Source: Takakia lepidozioides (taxonomy: Eukaryota > Streptophyta > Takakiopsida > Takakiales > Takakiaceae). Taken from it: a stretch of DNA of 64,000 nucleotides. The notes below the pieces were generated by a model. The model made no database searches and was not told the origin of the DNA. It saw nothing but the letters and a program-made list of their open reading frames with translations. Shown piece by piece: positions 18,742 to 29,511 of the stretch (positions are counted from its first letter, which is position 1; each line of letters starts with the position of its first letter). The stretch lies in contig CM060731.1 in NCBI GenBank assembly GCA_030704615.1, forward strand, positions 53,926,221-53,990,220, in the 5' to 3' direction. Position numbers and translations under genes: made by a program.

Positions 18742-19392
18742 GTGCTAGAGGCATACGGGACCCAGTCCAAAGGGAGTTTTTTTGCTGGAACTTGGGAGGG
18801 CATTGGAGCTGTTACCTGTACCAGACAAAGATTCTTCCGACTGCCTGAGGATCCGTGGGTGCCAGCGGAATACAATCGTGAACCGATTGGGAGAGACCTA
18901 TTTCTGAGGGAGTTGGAGGACGTTAGCATCCATTGGGATGATATGAATGAGAGGTATTGGGTGCCTCGTCGAGATGAAGGGCCATTTCCTCCAGAGTTGC
19001 GCAGAGACCCCCAACAGGAGGAGCTGTTGGACAATTTCAAGGCTGCCATCAGGAGTGTGGTATTGGCAGAATACAGGCGTGACCAAGTTGCACCTATTCC
19101 AGGGGTGTTCTTGCCACTTCCAAACATATCGGATTTAATTGAAAAATTGCATGAAGCCGTAGCAAGAGCGACAAACCCGTCTCTGGCAAATGTGGAAGAG
19201 AGTCAGCACTCGCCTAGAACGCTATGCATGATGGCAAGGGTGGACCACACAACACTAGGTCTCTCTTTGACCACTCAAGCCCAGGCTCGAGCTCTCCGTA
19301 CTGGTGGAGGCACGTCATCTACACCCGGAGCATCTTCATCAACATCAGGAGATGACGACAACGAAGTAATTAATCTAGATGAAGATGACTAG
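18742..19392 (+). CDS. Unknown 216-residue protein with acidic tail
   Basis: This is the longest intact, non-repetitive open frame in the 16-23 kb interval. The product has a middle region rich in charged and aromatic residues (ERYWVPRRDEGPFPPELRRD), a predicted helical stretch (LLDNFKAAIRSVVLAEYRRD, ISDLIEKLHEAVARATN), a Ser/Thr/Gly-rich linker and an acidic C-terminus (NEVINLDEDD). The frame may extend upstream, since KGSFFAGTWEGIGAV precedes the ordered part. I do not recognise a domain. The LDEDD-like tail after VIN resembles a SUMO-interacting motif, which is speculative. It may be host-encoded or transposon-derived; the surroundings are repeats. No stop or frameshift is visible. Confidence 0.5.
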   Translation: MLEAYGTQSKGSFFAGTWEGIGAVTCTRQRFFRLPEDPWVPAEYNREPIGRDLFLRELEDVSIHWDDMNERYWVPRRDEGPFPPELRRDPQQEELLDNFKAAIRSVVLAEYRRDQVAPIPGVFLPLPNISDLIEKLHEAVARATNPSLANVEESQHSPRTLCMMARVDHTTLGLSLTTQAQARALRTGGGTSSTPGASSSTSGDDDNEVINLDEDD

Positions 19393-19439
19393 AAAGGCTA
19401 GAAACGTAGGGAGTAGGCCAAAGGTCTCAGGTTGCGAAA

Positions 19440-19870
19440 ACTTAAATGTGCAACCCACTGTATTGTCTATGTAATTTTTGGAAATACAAGGTTCATCCTT
19501 TGAACCATTTTTGAATGACCTCATACTTGTTTGGTACCTGTTCGACGGCATGTACAATATACTGGCAAAGTTTCAAAACAATCAAAAATTGCTGAATGAA
19601 GATACCATTTGGTTCACCCATTGCAATATTTTAAATCGAACTCATACTTGTCTGGTACCTTCAAGAGGACATGTAAAATGCAATGGCAAAGTTTGAAAGC
19701 AATCAAAAATCGGCACATCAAGTAACCATTGGTTCATCCTATGAACCATTTTTTATTGATCTCATACTTGTCCGGTCCATGTAAGAGGGCATGTAGAACA
19801 TACTGGCAAAATTTCAAATCATTCAAATGTTTTTTGATCAAGGAACCTTTGGTTTATCCTTTTCACCATT
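19440..19870. repeat. 120-bp satellite-like repeat, block 1
   Basis: The word GGTTCA(T/C)CC starts at 19490, 19611, 19731 and (as GGTTTATCC) 19851, giving a 120-121-bp period. Units share CTCATACTTGT, GGTACC and GGCAAAGTTTCAAA. The block follows the stop codon of the 216-aa ORF by under 100 bp. Confidence 0.85.
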
Positions 19871-19899
19871 AACGATTAATCACGAATAAATGAACAGAC

Positions 19900-21690
19900 G
19901 AATAAATCATTTGCCTCATCGACGCGGTCACCCCTCAAGCCATTCCAGAATGTAATTGAATTTAAATTATTTTTAAACCAATAAATAGGTTTGCACTGCC
20001 TTTCATTGGGGGTTTCTGGCACGCATCGATTTTGTTTTTGGCTCAATTTTGTTCTACGGCTTCAAGCATCCCACTGCTACTCCCCCGCCAAAATTTGGAC
20101 CAATAAAAAATGCCCCAAAAAAAAAAGTGTTCTTTTTCACTCACTATTGCAGAACTCTCTATGAAGAGTACATGAAGTAGAGCACAAATCAAGTTTGGAG
20201 TGCAAAACAGGCAAGAAATTGTGGTTTTGGGTCCAAATGAATTTTGATCGCTCCCAAATTTGGCACGCACGTTGCATATGGAGTCATTACACGCCCCATT
20301 CAAAAACTGAATGAAACAAAAACATGAACACGCGAAATGCAGTCCAACAGGTCGCAAAGTAATAGTAGATCCAACGAAATTCATTCAATAGGTGAACGGA
20401 TGGTTGCCCATCCAAATCATTTTTGTTTACTTCCAAACTTTCCAGTACGTTCGAGACACCCTCTCACAGGTCCCGGACTAATATCAGATCAATCGAAATT
20501 CATTCGATGGCTCAATGGATACCATGGAAGAGGCCCCAAAGTAATATGAGATCAATCGAAATTTGTTCAATGGGCCAACGGATGGTTGCCCATCCAAATG
20601 ATTTTTATTCGCTTTGAGACTTGGCCAGTGTGTTCAATGTACCCTCTGATAGGTCCCAGTGTAATATGAAATCAATCGAAATTTGTTCGATGGGCCAATG
20701 AGGCGTTCAGTTGTCATCTGGTTTTTCTTCATTGCGAAAAAGAAATCCTGCAATGCGTGCACGACTATTGCACCCATTGAACGGATGTGGTTAAAGCCCT
20801 TCTTTTGCCTGTATGTGCTTGAACATGTGTGCGACACATGTGCGGAGACACAACAGATGAATAAATCATTTGCCTCCCCATCGACGCCAAGCCATTCAAG
20901 AATTTAATTGAATTTAAATTATTTTTAAACCAATAAATAGTTTGCACTGCCTTTCATTGGGGGTTTCTGGCACGTATTGATTTTGTTTTTGGCTCAATTT
21001 TGTTCTGCGGCTTCAAGCATCCCACTAATACTCCCCCGCAAAAATTTGGACCAATAAAAAATGCCCCAAAAAAAAAAGTGTTCTCTTCGCTCACTATTGC
21101 AGAACTCTCTATGAAGAGTGCATAAAGTAGAGCACAAATCAAGTTTGGAGTGCAAAACAGGCAAGAAATTGTGGTTTTGGGTCCAAATGAATTTTGATCG
21201 CTCCCAAATTTGGCACGCACGTTGCATATGGAGTCATTACACGCCCCATTCAAAAACTGAATGAAAAAAAAACATGAGCACGCGAAAACGCATTCCAACA
21301 GGTCCCAAATTAATAGTAGATCCAACAGAATTCATTCAATGGATGAACGGATGGTTGCCCATCCAAATCATTTTTGTTTGCTTCCAAACTTTGCTAGTAC
21401 GTTCAAAACACCCTCTCACAAGTCCCGCACTAATATCAGATCAATCGAAATTCATTCGATGGCTCAACGGATGGTTGGCCATCAAAATGATTTTGGTTCG
21501 CTTTGAAACCTGGCCAGTATGTTCAATGTACCATGGAAGAGGCCCCAAAGTAATATGAGATCAATCGAAATTCGTTCAATGGGCCAACGGATGGTTGCCC
21601 ATCCAAATGATTTTCGTTCGCTTTGAGACTTAGCCAGTGTATTCAATGTACCCTCTGATAGGTCCCAGTGTAATATGAGATCAATCGTTA
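19900..21690. repeat. Direct duplication of a ~0.85-kb unit, offset about 951 bp
   Basis: The segment beginning near 19900 recurs from about 20857; the word TTGCACTGCC is at 19991 and 20942. Both copies contain the same 'CCAATAAAAAATGCCCC' plus A-run, then sub-repeats of about 120 bp with GATCAATCGAAATT and CCAACGGATGGTTGCCCATC. The second copy is ~60 bp longer in the middle, where the first lacks one part of a sub-repeat. Open frames here are incidental. Confidence 0.85.
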
Positions 21691-21711
21691 ACGATTAATC
21701 ATGAATCCAAC

Positions 21712-22690
21712 AGGGGAATTGTTGGTTCACCCTTTGAACCATTTTACATTGACATCATATTTGTCCAGTAACTTTAAGAGGTCATGTACAAGACACTCGC
21801 AAAGTTTCAAATCAATCTAAAACCATTTGGCAGGGGAATGATTGGTTCACCCATAGCCAATTTCAGGGGCTGAAATTGCCATTTCAGGGGCTGCACTAGC
21901 AATTGCCATTTCACAGGCTACAATTGCAATTTGAGGGGCTGGAATTGCCATTTCAGGGGCTATAATTGCAATTTGAGGGGTTGGAATTGACAATTTCAAG
22001 GGCTCAAATTACAATTTGAGGGGCGGCCGGAGTTGGTCATTTTAGGGACTGACATTACCAATTTTAAGGGCTTGAATTGCATTTTGAATTGTAATTCAAG
22101 GGTTAGAATGGGCCATTGGGGGGCTAGAATTACCAAAGCAATGACATCCAAAGCAATATAAAATCATTTGATAGCGGAATAATTGGTTCACCATTTCAAC
22201 CATTTTTTATTCACGTCATACTTGTCCGGTACTTGTAAGAGGGCATGTGGCAGACACTTGCAAACCTTCGAAGCAATGTAAAATCATTTGATAGGGGAAC
22301 AATTGGTTCACCCTTTCAACCATATTTTACTGACCTCATACTTGTTCGGTACCTTTAAGATGGCATGTGAAAGACACTTGTAAAGCTTCAAAGCACTAAA
22401 AAAACATTTGATATGTTCATGATTGATTCACCCTTTCAACCATTTTAGATTGACTTGAAACTTGTGAAAGACCTGTAAGAGGGCATGTACAAGACACTTG
22501 CAAAGTTTCAAATCAATTTAAAATCATTTGGTAGGGGGACGATTGGTTCACACTTTAAACCATTTTAGATTGATGTCATACTTCTCAAAGACGTGTAAGA
22601 GGGCATGTAGAAGACACTTGCAAAGTTTCGGAGAAATAAAATATCATTTCATCGGGGAAATTTCCGTTCACCCTTTCATCCAATTTTGAA
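21712..22690. repeat. 120-bp satellite-like repeat, block 2
   Basis: GGTTCAC or its variants start at 21724, 21844, then 22185, 22305, 22425, 22545 and 22665, the last five at exactly 120-bp spacing. Units share AACCATTTT, TCATACTTGTCCGGTA, AGAGGGCATGT and AGACACTTGCAAAG. The same family is seen at 19.44-19.87 kb and in two units at 23.27-23.42 kb. Confidence 0.9.
21855..22130. repeat. 22-bp GGGGCT minisatellite inside the 120-bp repeat
   Basis: Degenerate units of the type AGGGGCTGGAATTGCCATTT repeat about a dozen times, alternating 'CCATTTCAGGGGCT' and 'CAATTTGAGGGGCT'. They interrupt the 120-bp repeat between the units at 21844 and 22185. Confidence 0.8.
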
Positions 22691-22699
22691 TTGAACTGG

Positions 22700-23580
22700 A
22701 TTTTTACTAAATAAAATGATTTAGAGGGCATAAGATTGTGGATTTGTGGGACACAATGATTTTGTTTTTGGCTTGATTTTGTTCTGTGAGTTGAACCCTC
22801 ACACCACTACATCATTGCCAAAAAATGTACCAAAATATTTGAAAAAAAACGTTCATCCTTTGCGCTATGCTCACTATTGCATAACTCTCTATGAAGAGTG
22901 CATGAAGTTGAAGATAACTTCACCTTGGAGTGCAAATGAGGGAATAAAATGTGTTTTGGATGCAGACGATGTCTGTTCATGGTGATATTTTGCATGCTGA
23001 CTCTTCATGTTGTTATCAAGCATATGGCTTCAAAATGAAATTAAAAACAATTCATGTGCAGGCGAAAGGTTGTTTCTCGTCTATACGACACATACCTCCA
23101 TTATGAATTTGAATAACCCATTCAAACAACTTTGTTGAAGTTCAACTTTGGTCCACATGTGCTTAAGTACCTACAAATCACACACACAAAGTTGCAAGCG
23201 AAGAAAAAATCATTTGCTCCCCGAACGACTCGTTAAACCTTTCAACCAATTTTCAATCATGAATCATTTAATAGGGGAACTATTGGTTCACCCTTAGAAC
23301 CATTTTATATTGACCTCATACTTGTCCGGTAACTTAAAAAAGGCATGTACAAGACACTCCCAAAGTTTCAAATCAATCTAAAATCATTTGGCAGGGGAAC
23401 GATTGGTTCACCCATTGACCCGGTGTACACTGTCACTCTTCAAGATTCGCGGATGTGGTGCTTGATTATCCCATATGATGGACCCAGGTGCCATGGCCAA
23501 GTAACAAACCATTAAAACATTATGGTACGAGACAAACACAATTGAAAACAACATTTATTCAAATATGATGTACAGTCAGA
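22700..23580. repeat. Further diverged copies of the 120-bp and 951-bp repeat families
   Basis: At 22746-22990 there is a diverged copy of the 'TTTGGCTTGATTTTGTTC', A-run and 'CTCACTATTGCA' segment seen at 20.04 and 20.99 kb. At 23268-23420 two more units of the 120-bp family occur. No gene is recognised. Confidence 0.6.
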
Positions 23581-23583
23581 GGT

Positions 23584-24360
23584 CTATAAGTTTCTATCTA
23601 TCCTCCAACAATTTTTGGGCTCAGGCCAATTGAATAGCCCCGTCATGAAACGCTTCACAACATTTTCTAGTTTGTACCGCAACTCTACTGTGTTTACACA
23701 CAAGTTTTCCAGAGCCGAAGCAAAACATGTTCCAGTAGACATATCGTTGAATAGGCTTGCATCGAACGTGTTACCCCCATTTATTGCCTGGGCTATCTTC
23801 CCAATTGCAAAGGTCTCTGATGACACGGTTAGAGAGGGCCTACGAGGTGTGCCATCTGACTGGTTGTTGGCTACATTATGAACAATCGCAACTTCAGGTG
23901 CAATCCACCATCTATGTATGAGAGTCTTTATCATCTTGTCTCTGCTCTCGAAAATGTACAACGTGGTTTTTGGGTCATCCGTCGTGGAGGCCATCCCCCA
24001 ATCGCATACCCCGATGTACACATCTTCAGACCCTTATGGAAAATGCAACAAGATGTTGTCAGGGGACATGTCGTTGTGCAAGAGGTGGTGATTATGGACG
24101 TTGAGCATGATGTGCAAAAGCGCCCATGCCAATTGGGTGCGATTCTGTCGGAATCGAACTAGTCGGTTGACCTCCTGCATTTCTTGCTCCGTCCCCCGTT
24201 GTTCCATTAACTCGATCATTCCCCCATTTCCTGTCAATACTCAACCTTGATTGTATGGTCCCCCCATTCCACCAATAGAATAACAGAATAGAATCCAAGA
24301 CAGTAAGTGTTGGAACAGAGTCAACAAAGTCCAGCCATGATAAAGGGTGACATACCACAT
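23584..24360 (-). pseudogene. Protein-kinase-like C-lobe fragment
   Basis: On the minus strand a kinase-like C-lobe reads YWWNGGTIQ (hinge-like, about 24275), then QNRTQLAWALLHIMLNVHNH, the catalytic-loop equivalent LLHNDMSPDNILLHFP (about 24090-24040), and after an in-frame TAA (24034-24036) the activation-segment start VYIGVCDWGMAS, then IAPEV and a helical C-lobe to 23584. HRD is replaced by HND and DFG by DWG, the Asp of each being kept. There is a frame change near 24240 and the stop at 24034, so it is a pseudogene. The matching N-lobe lies on the opposite strand at 25881-26243. Confidence 0.7.
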
Positions 24361-24429
24361 TTCACTACGTCTCCGCAAGCATGCTTAAAGCCAAGAACTA
24401 CTTTCCTGCCTTTTGATCAGTGATAGACC

Positions 24430-24800
24430 ATCTATCCATGCAGGTTTCCTGTAGCTATTGATCCACAGGGAATCATAGGTAACCTTATGCTTGAAATATA
24501 GCCCTCTTCGATAAATGTGGACCCGCACACTATCTCTGCTCCTTCAGCTATCCATGCATCTACACAAAACATGTATTCATCCTTGGCTTGCTGACAATGA
24601 CAACCTAGAGTTGTTCCAGCAAACACCCCAACCCTACTTATCACACTATCCTATGCTCAATTGCATCTGCTACTCTCTATAATCCAACAGGCATTCACCT
24701 TCTTGCCTCGATTGTCCCACCATTGACTGGGGTCAGAAAAGTATTTATTCCACAGCTTCTCCTCATCTCTGTTACCTGTTTCTGGATACTTTCATGTTGT
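24430..24800 (-). pseudogene. OSB-like cassette copy (blocks A and B)
   Basis: Minus-strand block A reads EEKLWNKYFSDPSQWWDNRG (about 24775-24700), the best-preserved copy of the WWDNR motif in the window. It runs to stops near 24650. Block B reads KDEYMFCVDAWIAEGAE and CGSTFIEEG (about 24610-24480), followed by SIATGNLHG, the start of block C. It lies downstream of PPR and block C sequence on the same strand. The match of block A to the OSB WDN motif is clear in pattern but lacks the following PDF. Confidence 0.6.
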
Positions 24801-24847
24801 CACATTGACAGTATCATGTCAGTCACTCCAAACTATCAAAGGTTCAC

Positions 24848-25870
24848 TCAACCAGCTAACTTGCAGAATTCAACATGGCCAATTTTCTGATAAGAGGGGA
24901 AAACAGGGTGGAATGTATTGAAGAATGTGCCTTCATTAGCAGTGAAGAATTTATTCAATTGTGGCGCTGCTGCTGCAGCTTCCAGTTGACCATCTACCCA
25001 TGCAGGTTGGTAGTAGCTATTGATCCACAAATAATCATAGATAATCTGGAGCGTGCACACAAACGTTATGTGGTCAGGCTTCATCCCTTCCCCCATTATT
25101 TGCTCATAGGTCTCCAAAGCCTCCATCCCGTGCCCCTACTGTGCACATCCTGCAAGCATCATGACACCACATCTCGTCCAGCCATAGTGTTGAACACTCC
25201 CTCCGCACCCTCAAGGCTCCCACGAGGGTATTGTTCAGAATCACATCTGGTACAATTCCAGCTTTGGTGATGCAAGCACCTCTTTGCCCTTTTCCATGGC
25301 TGCCAGGCTTGCACACACACTGCAAACGCACAAAAACGTGATGTGGTTGGGCTTCACTCCTTCCCCCATTATTTGCTCATAGGTCTCCAAAGCCTCCATC
25401 TCACGCCCCTGTTGTGCACACCCTGCAAGCATCGCACTCCACGACACCACATCTGGTTCAGCCATAGTGTTGAAAACTCCCTTGGCATCCAGCTCAATCC
25501 TCCCACATTTGGCATACATGTTCACCAGAGCAGTGTTCAGGATGACATCTGGTACAATTGCAGATTTGATTATGTCACCATTGATCTCTTTGCCCTTTTC
25601 TAGGGCTACCAGACGCACTCCAAATCGCACACAAACGTTATGTCGGCGGTGCAAATCACCCCTTCCCCCATCATTTGCTCATAGATCTCCAAAGCCTCCA
25701 TCCCACATCTCTGTTGTCCATACCCTGCGAGCATCACACTCCACGACATCACATCTCGTTCAGCCATAGTGTTGAACACTCTCTTGGCATCCTTGATGCA
25801 CCCACATTTGGCCTACATGTCCACCAGAGCAGAGACAGTGTTCATAATGACATCTGATAATCTGACAGGC
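24848..25870 (-). pseudogene. PPR gene relic (multiple motifs) ending in OSB-like block C
   Basis: Reading down the minus strand: a fragment at 25870-25680, then ALEKGKEINGDIIKSAIVPD, LNTALVNMYAKCGRI, KGVFNTMAEPDVVSWSAMLA, MEALETYEQIMGEGVKPNHI (25625-25340). After a frame change come another VHG-type motif and MEALETYEQIMGEGMKPDHI (about 25126-25070). The last motif passes straight into LWINSYYQPAWVDGQLEA and NEGTFFNTFHPVF, the block C seen at 16-17 kb. Several frameshifts and deletions are present. Motif order is that of PLS-type PPR proteins. Confidence 0.75.
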
Positions 25871-25880
25871 GGATGAGGAG

Positions 25881-26243
25881 TTGTTTGTGCTTGTGGATTG
25901 GTGGTCTGACATGGCAAAAGCCTACGCCAAACAACGTACGAAACCACTCCCATGGAAGGCAGGGTCCTCGTCCGCGGATGCGGCATTGAACGTGAGATAC
26001 ATATCCACAAACGCACAGGTACAACAACTCGACGCGCCCAAACAGGGAGGGTATGGTACAATTCGAAGGGTTAGAATTGTTGGGAATCAATTCATTCCTC
26101 CATCCTGGGAGCTAGCAGGGAAAACGCCCAGGGAAACAAATGTTGAGCTTGCCAAAGTCCAACATAACAATGAGGCGTTGGCTGTAAAGTTCCATAATTT
26201 CGGCATCATAAAGTATTTTACGTTGCATCCATGTCGAAAATGA
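25881..26243 (+). pseudogene. Protein-kinase-like N-lobe fragment
   Basis: The plus-strand frame encodes a 120-residue piece with a glycine-loop-like KQGGYGTIRRVRI, then PSWELAGKTP and EALAVKFHNFGIIKYFTLHP, ending at 26243. This looks like the N-lobe of the same divergent kinase family whose C-lobe lies on the minus strand at 23584-24360. The start codon and any upstream part are uncertain. With the two lobes on opposite strands and PPR relics between, the gene has been rearranged and is not functional as it stands. Confidence 0.55.
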
Positions 26244-26249
26244 AGATTA

Positions 26250-26465
26250 CACAGTGAATCTTCAAGAGTATTTGGATTTGCAGATTCATTTGGAATGTAT
26301 GGGAATTGTAGAATGTATGAATCACTTACACACGACTCTGTTAGTGGTATATGTAAGACTGTGACAATAGGCAAGAGTGGTTGTACTCCTCCAGATGTAG
26401 CCCCAATCACTTACATACCACTCTGGTAGTAATAATTCAAATACATGGTTCCTACTTGGACACAC
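26250..26465. other. No gene seen
   Basis: This is non-coding, with several 'ACCACT' and 'AGTGGT' words leading into the repeat that follows. Confidence 0.3.
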
Positions 26466-26650
26466 TGGATGACTCAGTCAGTGGTTTTAGCACACAACCT
26501 AACCACTACATCAATACTGGTAGAACCACTCCGTCAGTGGTTTTAGCACACAACCTAACCACTACATTGATACTGGTAGAACCACTCAGTAAGTGGTTTT
26601 AGCACACAACCAAACCACTACATCAATACTATTAGAACCACAGAGTCAGT
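26466..26650. repeat. 56-bp tandem repeat
   Basis: GTGGTTTTAG starts at 26481, 26537 and 26593, an exact 56-bp period. Units share CACACAACC(T/A)AACCACTACAT and ACTGGTAGAACCACT. The ACCACT/AGTGGT words continue more sparsely to about 27110. Confidence 0.9.
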
Positions 26651-29000
26651 GATAATATACATGTTTATTCTCGTTTCATGACTATTAGAATCATTTAATT
26701 CTCACTCACAGAGTTATTTGTGAAGTTGTTCTATTTTTCAGCACATCCCTAAAATAGGGCACGTACATTTGTAATATGGCCACGTGTCCAAATAATGTAG
26801 CCCATAATTGTCTAACTGAATACGAACACGTGTTCGTCGATTGCTAAGTATGATCGATGGATTTGCTGCATCCACGTCGCATACAGTGGAAGTGGTATGT
26901 GGTTGGTTTACCAGTGTAGTTAGTTTACCACTGTGACACGTAAGCGAACAGCTGCACTCGGAGGCAAGTGATCGTAACCACTGTCTTTAACCACTTCGGA
27001 CACGTTATGTCTTTAACCACTGCTGAGTCAAGATCCACTAGTTCTGGGCCAGAGTGGTTCGGTGTCTTTTCCCACTCAAAATGAGTGGTTACCAGAGTGG
27101 TTATTCCGTGTTGTTCTTCTAGTGGCCAATCAGTACATTCCTTTGCACAGAGAATGATTGTCACTTTTCATCACCGTCTCCTCCCCGCCCTAAATTCTCT
27201 CAACATGTCCAGGTCATGTACTCCAACACAGTGGGGATTGGAACAACTTGCCCTGAAGTTTGGGGAGAAAAGACCACCCCATTCTTACTAGTCTTGGGAG
27301 GTGCGACACTGTCGTTAGCTTCTGACCCAACTCCTTCTTCCTTCAATGTTGCCCTTGCGAATTGAATGGTGCCTTTTGCGTTATCCCACCCATATCTGCT
27401 CTTCAACACATCTCTCACACTGCAAATATGACTGTTACGTCAGTCTGATTGATGACAGAACGGTATTAATGGGGAAAGACAGCCAACCCTCCTTGTCACA
27501 ACATACAACGCATACACAAAAGCATTGTTGCCAACTTGCAGAAGTACCAATCTGCAAGGCTAATGCAGACAAACCTACAACCACTGGTGATGAAAATTGA
27601 AAGCCCTGTTTCGTGTAGGAATTCCAGGAAATTCATTTGGAAATTACCAAACCAGCAGGCACCACAAACCCCTCGTGAAGGGATGAACGCAATCACACCT
27701 AAACCCCCATTCCAGTGTAAACTGAGACCCTACTTTGAAGTAGAGTATCTCGTTTATCTGCAAGCGAAAACAGGACAAAATGCATGCGCCCCACCTGCAA
27801 AAGCTGATCGTCTTCAAATCCTCGAGGCTATGACACGAAAACCCCCGAACAAAAGAGTGCACTGCTGGGGTGAACAGAGGCTGTCTGTTGGGTGTTGCAA
27901 TGGAGAGAGTGCCCAGGGTGGAGCTCCGATTCACGTCCATAAGAGTTTGCATTATCCACGGCTGTGCCCTGTTTGTCTCTCACATCCAATTGTATCTGGA
28001 TACTATTCTTGCAAACTACAACGATCAAATAAATCACCCATCAAAGCCAGCAGGATACTCTATCCAAACAGGTCTCGCCAATCCCCTCAGATACACTTCA
28101 ATTCTTGAACCGATTACTCTACAAACACTCCAATGCTGAACTCAATGGCCCACGGCGCACAAATGCTAAAACCCTGGTTAAACACCTGAGGAAAGGCAGA
28201 GGCGACGCTGTAGAGACATCAAACAGGTATTACAGAATGTAACGCTGACCTTCGAATCTTTTTAGAATGTCCTAATACCGGACGATTAGGGAAATTAAGG
28301 TCTATACGTTCTCCTTGAAATGCTCCTGTACTCGAACACAGAAGTTCAGATTCCAGAAGTACCAATCTCTGGATGACGACGAACTTCTGATCCTAGGCTA
28401 CCTATCCATTTCACGTTAACGTCGTCGCATTCAAAGGTGTTTCAATCTCGATTCCCCAGTAAAGACGGAGTACCCACACCCCAAGAGGCGGCAGATGTTG
28501 TGCAGGCGGCTTTTGAATCCTTCGTGACAAAAACTTCCCATCTCAAGGGCACCAGCTGGCCGCCTCATATGCAAGCCAGACATCGCAGATTCGGGAGTGT
28601 AATATAAAGGTGCACACAATGCTCGTGAAGGGTGAATGGAGCACACGCAATGCACATGATTTTAAGAATATGCACCGTGCATGCAGTCTTGTAATCAACT
28701 TTTTCACGTCTCTAAGAGGTCACATGGAATTTGAAGTCTGGTTGAACTTGTGTTGTAGTAGAACTTTAGTATACTGCATCTCGTGAACATTCCAGTCAAC
28801 GTACATTCTAATGACAGAACGGAACTTATCTAGACTAGATTCCTTGGTGCACCTGGCGTTATAGTGTACTTGCAAGGACAGGTTTCCTGCAGATCTGAAC
28901 AGTGTGAGTGACCATAATTGCAGAGCAGGTTTTGCTGCGAAGATGAAGTTTAGGGGTAGCGTCGCTGAATGGCGTCTACAAAAAGACTTCTGATCCTAGA
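26651..29000. other. Mostly non-coding stretch with unsupported open frames
   Basis: ACCACT/AGTGGT words cluster at 26890-27110. On the minus strand at 27418-27200 a frame reads DVLKSRYGWDNAKGTIQFAR, which has a protein-like composition but no recognised family. A 190-aa plus-strand frame at 27536-28108 has no motif and irregular composition. I would not call a gene here without a homology search. Confidence 0.3.
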
Positions 29001-29022
29001 TATCGAGTGCTCACTGGAGGGC

Positions 29023-29223
29023 TTACGCGGTGAGCACTGAATGAAGTTCCATGTGAGCAAAAGATTGCAGGTGTGAGCAGAATTCGTACACCGCGGTCGA
29101 CGGATCCATAGGTTGCATGGATGCAATCCACCCTCCTCGCGCAGCTTGCTTGTGGTCGTCTAGACTGGGAGCTTCATTCTGGCCCTTTGCAATTGGTGGT
29201 TCTTCAGAGTTGCACGAGTCCAT
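29023..29223 (-). CDS. Small unrecognised ORF, divergent from the pectin methylesterase
   Basis: A 66-residue frame with balanced composition (PPIAKGQNEAPSLDDHKQAA, GGWIASMQPMDPSTAVYEFC) stops at 29023. It starts 289 bp from the ATG of the pectin methylesterase on the other strand, so it could be an exon of a head-to-head neighbour. I do not recognise it, and it may be chance. Confidence 0.25.
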   Translation of the reverse strand: MDSCNSEEPPIAKGQNEAPSLDDHKQAARGGWIASMQPMDPSTAVYEFCSHLQSFAHMELHSVLTA

Positions 29224-29511
29224 AGATTTGTAGAAATCCCTGAGCGCAAGTCATTCACGAGATATCGAGCAGTAGTTGTCGGCTCAAAGTGCAAGTGAGC
29301 TAGTAACACCAGAGCAGATTTACAGACTATACGTACCATGCTCGGCACGGTTCAGTTACGGTTCTCAATTTATGTATATCTAGATCAGATTACACAAAGG
29401 GTAACATCCTTGGGGACACAGGGAGGGGCAGAAGCAATCAGCAAGGAGCAACTCACGGTTAGTTAGTAAGCAGATAGATGCTCCTGTGCACAACAACAAC
29501 ATTTTTGCATC

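Noticed and set aside
20043-21325. Paired ~115-codon minus-strand frames that look like paralogues
   Set aside because: Their similarity comes from the 951-bp direct DNA duplication; composition and position in satellite-like DNA argue against coding.
27536-28108. 190-codon plus-strand open frame
   Set aside because: No motif, irregular composition and competing minus-strand frames; length alone is not enough.
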